The position numbers and the translations under genes were made by a program. This document shows positions 35,010-43,182 of a stretch of 64,000 bases of DNA, piece after piece (positions within the stretch are counted from its first letter, which is position 1; every line of letters starts with the position of its first letter). The notes under the pieces are model-generated. The model saw nothing but the letters and a program-made list of their open reading frames with translations, made no database searches and was not told where the DNA came from. This DNA is from Halodurantibacterium daqingensis (GTDB taxonomy: Bacteria > Pseudomonadota > Alphaproteobacteria > Rhodobacterales > Rhodobacteraceae): NCBI RefSeq assembly GCF_042666235.1, contig NZ_JBHTFQ010000004.1, positions 186,001 through 250,000 on the forward strand. Reading direction: 5' to 3'.

Positions 35010-37061
35010 CTAGCCCTCCTTGGCGACCATGGTCAGCACGTCATACTGCGCGACCACCTCGGCCTTCTGGTTGGTGACGCGGCAATCCCAGCGCACCTCG
35101 CCGTGTTCGGCATTGGCCCGCGGGTTGATCTCCTTGCAGGTCAGCTGCACTTGAAGAACGTCGCCGGGGTTCACCGGGGTCAGGAACCGCAGGTTGTCAA
35201 CGCCATAGTTCGCCAGCACCGGGCCCGGCGCCGGATCGACAAAAAGGCCCGCCGCAAACGACAGGATCAGATAGCCATGCGCCACGCGCCCCTCGAAGAA
35301 GGGGTTCGCGCGCGCGGCCTCTTCATCCATATGGGCATAGAATGTGTCGCCGGTGAAGGTGGCGAAATGGGCGATATCCTCAAGCGTCACCTCGCGGGTG
35401 CCGGTCAGGATCTGGTCACCGATCCGCAGCGTTGCCAGGGATTTCCGGAACGGATGCACGGTATCGCGCGGGGCATCGGCGCCGGCGATCCAGCGCCCGG
35501 TGACGGCCGAGACCAGATCTGGCGTGCCCTGCACCGCGCTGCGCTGCATGAAATGGGTCACGCCGCGGATCCCGCCCAGTTCCTCGCCACCACCGGCCCG
35601 GCCCGGCCCGCCATGCACCAGCACCGGAAGCGGGGATCCATGCCCGGTCGAGCTTTTGGCGCTGCCGCGGTTGCCGATCAGGATCCGGCCGTGGAACGGC
35701 GCCATGCCCAGCACCATCTCGCGCGCCACGTCGCGATCATTGGTGAAGACCGAGGCGACAAGGCTGCCCCTGCCGCGGCGCGCAAGTGTCACCGCCTCGG
35801 CGATGTCGTCATAGGGCATCACGGTGCTGACCGGGCCGAAGGCCTCGACCTCATGCACCCGGGTCGCCGTGCCGGGACGGTCGCAATACAGAAGAACCGG
35901 GCTCAGGAACGCGCCCGCCTGCGCATCGCCGCTGTGCAGGCGCGGCTGGTCGGGGTTGCCGGCCACGACCTCGGCCTCGCGCGACAATTCGGCGATGCGG
36001 CCGCGCACCTCGTCACGCTGCGACAGGCTTGCCAGCGGACCCATGCGCACGGCTTCGTCGGCGGGGTTGCCGAGCGGCGTCTTTTCCAGCCGGTCGCGCA
36101 GCGCCGAGACCAGCGCATCGCACTGGGCGCGGGGCGCGATCACGCGGCGGATGGCGGTGCATTTCTGCCCGGCCTTCACCGTCATCTCGCGCGCGACCTC
36201 GCGCACGAAAAGGTCGAACTCTTGCGTGCCCGACACCGCATCGGGGCCCAGGATGGCCGCGTTGAGACTGTCGGCCTCCATCGTGAAGCGTGTCGCATTG
36301 GCGACGATGACGGGATGGGTGCGCAATCTGGCCCCCGTCGCCGCCGAACCGGTGAAAGTCACCGCATCCTGGCAATCCACATGGTCCAGCAGATCCCCGA
36401 CCGAGCCGCAGATCAGTTGCAGCGCGCCCTCGGGCAGGATCCCCGTCTCGATGATCCGGCGCACCATCAGTTCGGTCAGATAGGCGGTCTGGCTTGCCGG
36501 CTTGATGATCGCGGGCATTCCCGCCAGAAGCGTCGGCGCCAGCTTCTCCAGCATGCCCCAGCAGGGGAAGTTGTAGGCGTTGATATGCACCGCCACGCCT
36601 TCCAGCGGCGTCAGGATATGCTGGCCGACAAAGCTGCCGTCGCGGCTCAGCTGTTCGACCTCGCCATCGGTCAGGATCCGGGCGTTCGGCAATTCGCGCC
36701 GGCCCTTCGAGGCATAGGACAGAAGCGTGCCGATCCCGCCCTCGATATCGATCCAGCTGTCGGCGCGGGTGGCTCCGGTTGCCAGCGACAGCGCATAGAA
36801 CTCTTCCTTCTGCGCCATCAGGGCCTGGCCAAGCGCCTTGAGCATCAGCGCCCGGTCATGGAACGTCATCGCACGCAACACCGGCCCCGCGGTGCGGCGC
36901 CCCCAGTCCAGCGCCGCGGCGAAATCAAGCCCGGAACTGTCGACCAGCGCAACCGGCAGGCCGGTGGACGCGTCCAGCAGGGTGGCACCCTCGCCCTGAC
37001 CCGCCGTCCAGCGGCCACAGACAAAGCTTTCCAGGCGCCGTGGCCGGGTGATGACGTTCAT
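35010..37061 (-). CDS. paaZ: Bifunctional oxepin-CoA hydrolase / semialdehyde dehydrogenase PaaZ
   Basis: 683 residues with the expected two domains. The aldehyde dehydrogenase part (about 1-525) has VKAGQKCTAIRRV with the nucleophilic Cys. The MaoC-type hotdog hydratase (about 540-683) has FTGDTFYAHMDEEAA with the catalytic Asp and His. The hydratase opens oxepin-CoA and the dehydrogenase oxidises the reactive aldehyde at once to 3-oxo-5,6-dehydrosuberyl-CoA. GAAGGA precedes the ATG. It lies 55 bases after paaE in the paaJABCDEZY operon. Confidence 0.95.
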   Translation of the reverse strand: MNVITRPRRLESFVCGRWTAGQGEGATLLDASTGLPVALVDSSGLDFAAALDWGRRTAGPVLRAMTFHDRALMLKALGQALMAQKEEFYALSLATGATRADSWIDIEGGIGTLLSYASKGRRELPNARILTDGEVEQLSRDGSFVGQHILTPLEGVAVHINAYNFPCWGMLEKLAPTLLAGMPAIIKPASQTAYLTELMVRRIIETGILPEGALQLICGSVGDLLDHVDCQDAVTFTGSAATGARLRTHPVIVANATRFTMEADSLNAAILGPDAVSGTQEFDLFVREVAREMTVKAGQKCTAIRRVIAPRAQCDALVSALRDRLEKTPLGNPADEAVRMGPLASLSQRDEVRGRIAELSREAEVVAGNPDQPRLHSGDAQAGAFLSPVLLYCDRPGTATRVHEVEAFGPVSTVMPYDDIAEAVTLARRGRGSLVASVFTNDRDVAREMVLGMAPFHGRILIGNRGSAKSSTGHGSPLPVLVHGGPGRAGGGEELGGIRGVTHFMQRSAVQGTPDLVSAVTGRWIAGADAPRDTVHPFRKSLATLRIGDQILTGTREVTLEDIAHFATFTGDTFYAHMDEEAARANPFFEGRVAHGYLILSFAAGLFVDPAPGPVLANYGVDNLRFLTPVNPGDVLQVQLTCKEINPRANAEHGEVRWDCRVTNQKAEVVAQYDVLTMVAKEG

Positions 37062-37116
37062 GTTGGTCTTCCTTCGTTCAGGTCACAGGCCTGCGCGGCG
37101 GGCGCCGGGCCAGGTG

Positions 37117-38190
37117 TCATTGGTCGTAGCTGACCACGATCCGGTCGCTGATCGGGTAGCACTGGCAGGTAAGCACATAGCCTTGCCGCACCTCGTAATC
37201 CTCAAGGGCGTGGTTGGTTTCCATCTCGACCTCGCCCTCGATCACGCGGGCGCGGCAGGTCGAACAGACGCCGGCCTTGCAGGCATAGGGCGCATCGATC
37301 GCATTCGACAGCGCCGCCTCAAGCAGGCTTTGCCCCGCCTTGGGCATCCGGAAGGTCCGCGTCGTGCCGTCCAGCGTCACCGTCGCCTCGCAGGCCGCAT
37401 CTTGATCGGTGAGGGTTGCCGCCACGCGTTGCCGGGCGCGACCGGGCTGGCCCGCGGCGAACAGCTCGAACTTGATCTGGTCATCGCTCAGCCCGTGATC
37501 GCGCAGCGCCTGGGCGATGGCCAGCATCATCGGTTCCGGCCCGCAGATGAAGGCGGTATCGACCGAGGCGATATCGATCCAGCGGCTGAACAGTTCGGCA
37601 CATTTCGCCCCGTCCACGCGGCCGGTGAAAAGGTCGATGTCCTGCGCCTCGGATTCCAGCACATGGATCACCGAGAAACGGCCCAGATAGGTGCTTTTCA
37701 GGTCATCAAGCTCTTCGCGGAACATGATCGAGCTGATCTGCCGATTGGCATAGACCAGCGTGAAGCGCGAATTCGGCTCGCGCGCAAGGACGGTCTTGAT
37801 GATCGACAGCACCGGGGTGATGCCACTGCCGCCGGCAAAGCCAAGGTAATGCCGCGCCGCCTCGGGTTCGAGCACGGTGAAGAAGTTGCCCATCGGTGGC
37901 ATGGCTTCCAGAACCTCGCCGGGGCGCAGGTTCTCGTTCGCCCAGCTGGAAAAGGCCCCGCCGTCCACGCGCTTGATGCCGACGCGGATCACGCCTTCGT
38001 CAAGTCCTGCGCAGATCGAATAGCTGCGGCGCAGTTCTTCGCCATCGAAACTGCGGCGGAAGGTCAGGTATTGGCCCTGGGTGAAGGAAAAGGCCGCGCG
38101 GTCTTCTTTGCGCGGGCGCAGCGTGACGACCACGGCGTCACGGGTTTCGCGGCGAACGTCGGTGACTTCAAGCGGATGAAAACGTGCCAT
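37117..38190 (-). CDS. paaE: Phenylacetyl-CoA epoxidase reductase PaaE
   Basis: 357 residues from the ATG at 38190 (MARFHPLEVTDVRRE). The order is an FAD-binding barrel with RRSYSICAG, an NAD-binding domain (FAGGSGITPVLSI and CGPEPMMLA), then a plant-type 2Fe-2S ferredoxin domain with CKAGVCSTCRARV and a distal Cys (YVLTCQCYP). It passes electrons from NADPH to the PaaAC di-iron centre. It starts 17 bases after paaD. Confidence 0.95.
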   Translation of the reverse strand: MARFHPLEVTDVRRETRDAVVVTLRPRKEDRAAFSFTQGQYLTFRRSFDGEELRRSYSICAGLDEGVIRVGIKRVDGGAFSSWANENLRPGEVLEAMPPMGNFFTVLEPEAARHYLGFAGGSGITPVLSIIKTVLAREPNSRFTLVYANRQISSIMFREELDDLKSTYLGRFSVIHVLESEAQDIDLFTGRVDGAKCAELFSRWIDIASVDTAFICGPEPMMLAIAQALRDHGLSDDQIKFELFAAGQPGRARQRVAATLTDQDAACEATVTLDGTTRTFRMPKAGQSLLEAALSNAIDAPYACKAGVCSTCRARVIEGEVEMETNHALEDYEVRQGYVLTCQCYPISDRIVVSYDQ

Positions 38191-38207
38191 GGCGGGTCCT
38201 CGCATCC

Positions 38208-38726
38208 TCAGATGCATTTGAAATAATCGAAGGGTTCAAGGCAGTCGGTGCAGCGATAGCTGGCCTTGCAGGGGGTCGATCCGAACTGGCTGATCTTCTC
38301 GGTGGCCGAGGATCCGCAGTGCGGGCAGGCCACCACAAGGTTCGCCCCGCCGGCAAGCCGCGCCGCGCGCCCCATCACCACGCCGTCGGCGGCGGTTCCG
38401 TCGATGGGCGGCGCAATCCCGTAGGCGCGCAGCTTTTCCCGGCCCTCGGCACTGATCCAGTCGGTCGTCCAGGGCGGGCTCAGTTGCCGTTCCAGCCGAA
38501 GCTTCTCGATGCCCCTGGCGCGCAGTGCCGTCTCGATATCAAGGTTGATGACGGTGGTGGCCGGGCAACCGGAATAGGTCGGCGTGACCGTGACGACCAG
38601 CGTGTCGTCCTGCCAGCCCACCTGACGGATGATGCCCAGATCGGTGAGCGAGATCACCGGGATTTCGGGGTCGGGAACGGCCGAGAGCCAGTCCCAGATC
38701 TGGGCGATATCGGGGCGGCCGGTCAT
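38208..38726 (-). CDS. paaD: Phenylacetyl-CoA epoxidase maturation factor PaaD
   Basis: 172 residues from the ATG at 38726 (MTGRPDIAQIWDWL); the frame is open further upstream inside paaC but is not coding there. A DUF59/MIP18 domain (VPDPEIPVISLTDLGII, then PTYSGCPAT) is followed by a C-terminal zinc-ribbon-like part with CPHCGS and YRCTDCLEPFDYFKC. It is thought to help iron-sulfur insertion into PaaE. It starts 4 bases after paaC. Confidence 0.93.
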   Translation of the reverse strand: MTGRPDIAQIWDWLSAVPDPEIPVISLTDLGIIRQVGWQDDTLVVTVTPTYSGCPATTVINLDIETALRARGIEKLRLERQLSPPWTTDWISAEGREKLRAYGIAPPIDGTAADGVVMGRAARLAGGANLVVACPHCGSSATEKISQFGSTPCKASYRCTDCLEPFDYFKCI

Positions 38727-38730
38727 GGCG

Positions 38731-39504
38731 CTACCAGGTTGCATCCGGATAGGCCCGTTGCAGGAACTGCATCTCGGCCAGGATGAACCCCAGATGTTCG
38801 CTGTGCACGCCGCGCTTGCCACCACGATGCATGTAGCCGTCGGCCGGCTGCTGCAGCGTTGCCTCCGAGAGCACCTCGGACAGGGTGGCCTGCCACGCGT
38901 CCCGCAGCGAGGAAGGCAGCGGTGCCACTCCGGCAAGCCGCGCGTCACCCGCATCATCCATGAACATCTCGCCGGTATAGGGCCAGAGCGCCTCCAGCGC
39001 CGTCTGCATCCGGCGGTGGCTTTCCTCGGTGCCGTCGCCCAGGCGGATCACCAGATCGCCCGACCGCTCCAGATGATAGGCCACTTCGCGCACCGCCTTG
39101 GCCGCAATCTCGGCCAGCCGGGGATCGGACGAACCTTCCAGCGCCTTCAGCATCGGCAGATGCCAGGCGTCGAACAGGAACTGACGCATCAGCGTGTGCC
39201 CGAAATCGCCGTTGGGAATTTCCGTCAGCAGCAGGTTGCGGAAGCCCTGGGCATCACGGCGATAGGCCAGCGCATCGGCATCGCGGCCACGGCCTTCGAT
39301 CGTGCCGGCAAGACCCAGCCAGAGCTGCGTCTGGCCGATCAGGTCCAGCGCCACATTGGCAAGGGCGATGTCCTCTTCCAGCACCGGGCCATGCCCGCAC
39401 CATTCCGACACCCGATGCCCCAGGATCAGGCAGTTGTCGCCCATGCGCAGCAGGAAGTCGAAAAGCGCCGCCTGATCGACGGCGGTCTCTGCCACGGCAG
39501 CCAT
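38731..39504 (-). CDS. paaC: Phenylacetyl-CoA epoxidase structural subunit PaaC
   Basis: 257 residues. Ferritin-like four-helix protein paired with PaaA but lacking its own di-iron site. Recognisable segments are FDFLLRMGDNCLILGHRVSEW and EVAYHLERSGDLVIRLGDG. The ATG at 39504 shares a base with the paaB stop (TGATG); the adjacent GTG at 39507 is a possible alternative start. Confidence 0.94.
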   Translation of the reverse strand: MAAVAETAVDQAALFDFLLRMGDNCLILGHRVSEWCGHGPVLEEDIALANVALDLIGQTQLWLGLAGTIEGRGRDADALAYRRDAQGFRNLLLTEIPNGDFGHTLMRQFLFDAWHLPMLKALEGSSDPRLAEIAAKAVREVAYHLERSGDLVIRLGDGTEESHRRMQTALEALWPYTGEMFMDDAGDARLAGVAPLPSSLRDAWQATLSEVLSEATLQQPADGYMHRGGKRGVHSEHLGFILAEMQFLQRAYPDATW

Positions 39505-39788
39505 CACATATGCCCCACTTCGTCCGGGATGTCGAAGAAGGTCGGATGGCGATAGACCTTGCTGTTCGCGGGGTCGAACAGTGGCCCCTTGTCCGACGGC
39601 GCGCTGGCCACGACATCGGCGGACCGCACCACCCAGATGCTGACGCCTTCGTTGCGCCGCGTATAGACATCGCGCGCGTTCAGGATCGCCATTTCGGCGT
39701 CGGGCGCGTGCAGGCTTCCGACATGGCGATGGTTAAGCCCGTGCTGGCCACGGATGAAGACCTCCCAGAGGGGCCATTCGCTGGACAT
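39504..39788 (-). CDS. paaB: Phenylacetyl-CoA epoxidase subunit PaaB
   Basis: 94 residues from the ATG at 39788 (MSSEWPLWEVFIRG). GGAGG lies at a suitable distance from it and is too close to the ATG at 39794. Family motifs GLNHRHVGSLHAPDAEMA and NARDVYTRRNEG are present. PaaB bridges the PaaAC catalytic pairs of the epoxidase complex. Confidence 0.94.
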   Translation of the reverse strand: MSSEWPLWEVFIRGQHGLNHRHVGSLHAPDAEMAILNARDVYTRRNEGVSIWVVRSADVVASAPSDKGPLFDPANSKVYRHPTFFDIPDEVGHM

Positions 39789-39829
39789 CTGCATTCCTCC
39801 GATATCTGGCAAGGCGGTGTGCCGCCGGA

Positions 39830-40834
39830 CTATTCTGCTGCGATCTGGGCCGCGCGGCGCCGCGCGGCGGTTTTTTCGGCATGGGCCACAAGCCCGTCGC
39901 GGAACCAGGCGCCTTCGTCCCAGGCCTTGACCCGCGCGCCCAGCCGTTCCTTGTTGCAGGGGCCGTTGCCGGCAATCACCTCGAAGAACTCGGACCAGTC
40001 GGGTTCCCCAAAGTCATAGCCGCCCTTTTCCGCGTTCCATTTCAGCTCGGGGTCGGGGATGGTGAGGCCAAGGTATTCGGCCTGCGGCACGGTCTGATCC
40101 ACGAACTTCTGCCGCAGCTCGTCGTTCGAGTTCTGCTTGATCTTCCAGGCCATCGATTGCGCCGAATGGACCGAGGCATCGTCCGACGGCCCGAACATCA
40201 TCAGCGAAGGCCACCACCAGCGGTTCAGCGCATCCTGCACCATGTCGCGCTGCGCGTCGGTGCCCTTCACCATCTTCATCAGGATGTCATAGCCCTGGCG
40301 CTGGTGAAAGCTTTCTTCCTTGCAGATCCGGATCATCGCGCGGCTGTAGGGACCGTAGGAACAGCGTTGCAGCGGCACCTGGTTCATGATCGCCGCGCCG
40401 TCCACCAGCCAGCCGATCGCGCCGATGTCGGCCCAGCTCAGCGTGGGATAGTTGAAGATCGAGGAATACTTGGCCTTGCCGGAGTGCAGCTGTTCGTAAA
40501 GCTCGTCCCGGCTGACGCCCAACGTTTCCGCGGCGCAGTAAAGGTAAAGCCCGTGGCCGGCCTCGTCCTGAACCTTGGCCAGCAGGATCGCCTTGCGTTC
40601 CAGCGTGGGGGCACGGGTGATCCAGTTGCCTTCAGGCAGCTGACCCACGATTTCGGAATGCGCGTGCTGGCTGATCTGACGGATCAGCGTCTTGCGATAG
40701 CCTTCGGGCATCCACTCCTTGGGCTCGATCTTCTCGCCGCGGTCCACGCGCTCCTGAAAGGCACGCTCGACCGGATCCATTTCGTCAAGGCTCCGGACCC
40801 GGGCGCCATCTGTCTTTACCATCTGTGCATACAT
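39830..40834 (-). CDS. paaA: Phenylacetyl-CoA epoxidase catalytic subunit PaaA
   Basis: 334-residue di-iron oxygenase that epoxidises phenylacetyl-CoA. The start is the ATG at 40834 (MYAQMVKTDG). Metal-binding helices are visible in AKVQDEAGHGLYLY and RICKEESFHQRQGYD, giving the Glu/His pairs of the bacterial multicomponent fold. It starts 14 bases after paaJ and 42 bases before paaB. Confidence 0.96.
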   Translation of the reverse strand: MYAQMVKTDGARVRSLDEMDPVERAFQERVDRGEKIEPKEWMPEGYRKTLIRQISQHAHSEIVGQLPEGNWITRAPTLERKAILLAKVQDEAGHGLYLYCAAETLGVSRDELYEQLHSGKAKYSSIFNYPTLSWADIGAIGWLVDGAAIMNQVPLQRCSYGPYSRAMIRICKEESFHQRQGYDILMKMVKGTDAQRDMVQDALNRWWWPSLMMFGPSDDASVHSAQSMAWKIKQNSNDELRQKFVDQTVPQAEYLGLTIPDPELKWNAEKGGYDFGEPDWSEFFEVIAGNGPCNKERLGARVKAWDEGAWFRDGLVAHAEKTAARRRAAQIAAE

Positions 40835-40848
40835 GACCGTCTCCGTTG

Positions 40849-42054
40849 CTAAATTCGTTCGAGGATCAGGGCCACGCCCTGCCCTACGCCGACACACATG
40901 GTGCACAGCGCATACCGTCCACCCTGCCGCTGCAGCTGATAGCTTGCCGTCGTGACAAGCCGCGCGCCGCTCATGCCCAAGGGGTGGCCAAGGGCAATGG
41001 CGCCGCCGTTCGGATTGACATGGGGCGCATCATCCGGCAGCCCCAGCGTGCGCAGAACGGCCAGCGCCTGCGCGGCGAAGGCTTCGTTCAGCTCGATCAG
41101 ATCCATCTGTGCCAGCGTAAGCCCGGCGCGCTCCAGCACCCGCTGCACCGCCGGGACCGGGCCGATGCCCATGATCCGTGGCGCCACACCGGCCGCCGCC
41201 ATCGCCACGATGCGGGCGCGCGGCGTCAGCCCCTGCTCGGCCGCCATCCGTTCCGAGGCGACGATCAGCGCCGCCGCCCCGTCATTGACGCCCGAGGCAT
41301 TGCCCGCCGTCACCGTCAGATCCGGCCCGTTCACGCCCTTCAGCCGCGCAAGGTCAGCCGCCTCGGTGCCCGGACGCGGATGTTCATCGACCTCGACCTG
41401 ATGGGTTTCGCCCCTCCGGCCGGCCACGGTGACCGGCACGATTTCCCGGGTGAAGTGGCCAGCCGCCTGCGCCGCGGCCCAGCGGCTCTGGCTGCGGGCG
41501 GCAAAGGCATCCTGATCGGCCCGGCTGATCCCGTAATCCGCAGCCACATTATCGGCCGTTTCGGGCATCGAATGGGTGCCGTGGCTGGCCGCAAGACGCG
41601 GGTTCGGAAAGCGCCAGCCAATCGTCGTGTCATAGATCGCGCTTGAGCGGGAAAAGGCGCTTTCGGCCTTGGGCATGACAAAGGGCGCGCGGCTCATGCT
41701 TTCGACGCCGCCGGCAATCATCAGATCGCAGTCGCCGGCGCGGATCGCGCGGGCCGCCATGCCCACCGCATCCAGACCCGATCCGCACAGCCGGTTGACC
41801 GTCGTGCCCGGCACGCAATCCGGCAGGCCGGCCAGCAGGGCCGCCATGCGCGCCACATTGCGATTGTCTTCGCCCGCCTGGTTCGCGCAGCCATAGACGA
41901 GGTCATCGACCCGCGCCCAGTCCACCCCGGGATTGCGCGCCACAAGGGCAGCCAGCGGCACTGCGGCAAGATCATCCGCGCGCACGGTCGCAAGCGCGCC
42001 GCCATAGCGGCCGATGGGCGTGCGCAGCGCATCGCAGATGAACGCTTCCGACAT
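40849..42054 (-). CDS. paaJ: 3-oxoadipyl-CoA / 3-oxo-5,6-dehydrosuberyl-CoA thiolase
   Basis: 401-residue thiolase from the ATG at 42054 (MSEAFICDALRTPIGRYGG), with GGGGAGG upstream. The acyl-accepting Cys is in TVNRLCGSGLDA near residue 90, the His in NPNGGAIALGHPLG and the second Cys in CTMCVGVGQG near the C-terminus. In the paa pathway it acts twice, releasing acetyl-CoA each time and finally succinyl-CoA. It is the first gene of the paaJABCDEZY operon. Confidence 0.94.
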   Translation of the reverse strand: MSEAFICDALRTPIGRYGGALATVRADDLAAVPLAALVARNPGVDWARVDDLVYGCANQAGEDNRNVARMAALLAGLPDCVPGTTVNRLCGSGLDAVGMAARAIRAGDCDLMIAGGVESMSRAPFVMPKAESAFSRSSAIYDTTIGWRFPNPRLAASHGTHSMPETADNVAADYGISRADQDAFAARSQSRWAAAQAAGHFTREIVPVTVAGRRGETHQVEVDEHPRPGTEAADLARLKGVNGPDLTVTAGNASGVNDGAAALIVASERMAAEQGLTPRARIVAMAAAGVAPRIMGIGPVPAVQRVLERAGLTLAQMDLIELNEAFAAQALAVLRTLGLPDDAPHVNPNGGAIALGHPLGMSGARLVTTASYQLQRQGGRYALCTMCVGVGQGVALILERI

Positions 42055-42088
42055 GACGCCTCCCCTCGCTGTCGTCCGGCAGCGGCTA

Positions 42089-42112
42089 ATCATCGACCGC
42101 TCGGTTGATGAT
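42089..42112. promoter_or_regulatory. Candidate PaaR operator upstream of paaJ
   Basis: 24-bp dyad with ten of twelve base pairs matched: outer arms ATCATC and GATGAT around the core ACCGCTCGGT (42096-42105). It sits 35-58 bases upstream of the paaJ start, a natural place to block transcription of the whole epoxidase operon. Confidence 0.75.
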
Positions 42113-42208
42113 ATAGCGCGCGAAGCGTCACAAATCAAGCATGGCGAAGCTCAAATCTGTGATGTTTCGCAGCCTGATTTCCGTCCCCGCAACAAGCCCC
42201 TGCGAATG

Positions 42209-43111
42209 CTAGGAAATCGCCTTTTCAAGCCCCTGTGCGCGGGCAAGCGTTGCGGCGGTCCTGGGGGGAAGCGGGCCAAGACGGGTGACGAAATCGGCCG
42301 CCACCGCCGACTCGGCCCCCGGGGACAGGGCCAGATAGCTGCGGGAAAAAAGCCGCCGCGCCTCATGGCCGGGCCAGTCTGTCGGCAGTGCGGCGCCGGG
42401 CAGGCGCGGATCGCGCAGCAGCACGGCGCGGAACAGATGCACCAGCAGCAGGCGCGCGGTCAGGCAGGTGCCGGGGCCGGGCGGACCGTCCTGTTCCAGG
42501 ATCCGGGCAAGCGGGGTGAACCAGCCGATGAACCGGGCATAGGCCGCGGCGTGACGGTCCAGATCCCAGTGCGCCGCCGCAAAATCGCGCAGAGCCTCGG
42601 GCGGGGCACCGGCCCCGCAGGGCATGCGGGCGGAAAAGACCAACCCGGGAAGGGCCGACCCGTCCCCGCGCGCCGGCCCGGCGAAAAGCTGCGGCCCGAC
42701 ACGGGCAAAGCCCATCGCCTCAAGCAGGGAGATCTGGGATGGCGGGGCATCGGCGCCAAGGTGAACGAAACGCCAGGCCTCCGTCTGGCCCGCCGCCGGC
42801 GGATGGAACAGGACCTGCGCTGCCTGCGCGAATTCGGCGCGGGCCTCGGGCGTCAGGCTGTAGTAGCTGCGCCGCCCTTCGCGTTCCCCCGACAGCTGCC
42901 CCGCGGTCACCAGCCGCGACACGGCGGTGCGCACCAGCGTTTCGCTGATGCCTGCAGCCGCGCAGGTGGCAATCAGATTGCCCATCCAGACCTCGCCACC
43001 GCGCGGGTCGATCACGTCGCCATAGATGGTGACGATGAAGCTGGCGGCCCGCAGGCCGCAGTCTTCTAGTATCCGGTCGATCTGCCGCCCCGCACGGTCG
43101 TTTCTGGTCAC
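42209..43111 (-). CDS. paaX: PaaX-family transcriptional regulator
   Basis: 300 residues from a GTG at 43111. A winged-helix region (about 20-95; ISETLVRTAVSRLVTAGQLSGEREGRRSYYSLT) is followed by the PaaX core and the C-terminal domain (about 105-285). PaaX of E. coli represses paa genes and responds to phenylacetyl-CoA. It lies upstream of paaJ on the same strand, 154 bases away. The same locus also holds a TetR-type PaaR, so the two may share or divide control. Confidence 0.88.
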   Translation of the reverse strand: MTRNDRAGRQIDRILEDCGLRAASFIVTIYGDVIDPRGGEVWMGNLIATCAAAGISETLVRTAVSRLVTAGQLSGEREGRRSYYSLTPEARAEFAQAAQVLFHPPAAGQTEAWRFVHLGADAPPSQISLLEAMGFARVGPQLFAGPARGDGSALPGLVFSARMPCGAGAPPEALRDFAAAHWDLDRHAAAYARFIGWFTPLARILEQDGPPGPGTCLTARLLLVHLFRAVLLRDPRLPGAALPTDWPGHEARRLFSRSYLALSPGAESAVAADFVTRLGPLPPRTAATLARAQGLEKAIS

Positions 43112-43182
43112 GTCGCCGCCCTATGCCCACTGCCCGACCGGGTCTGACATGGGCGCAGGGGGTTGGCAACCGGGGCGCGGGT

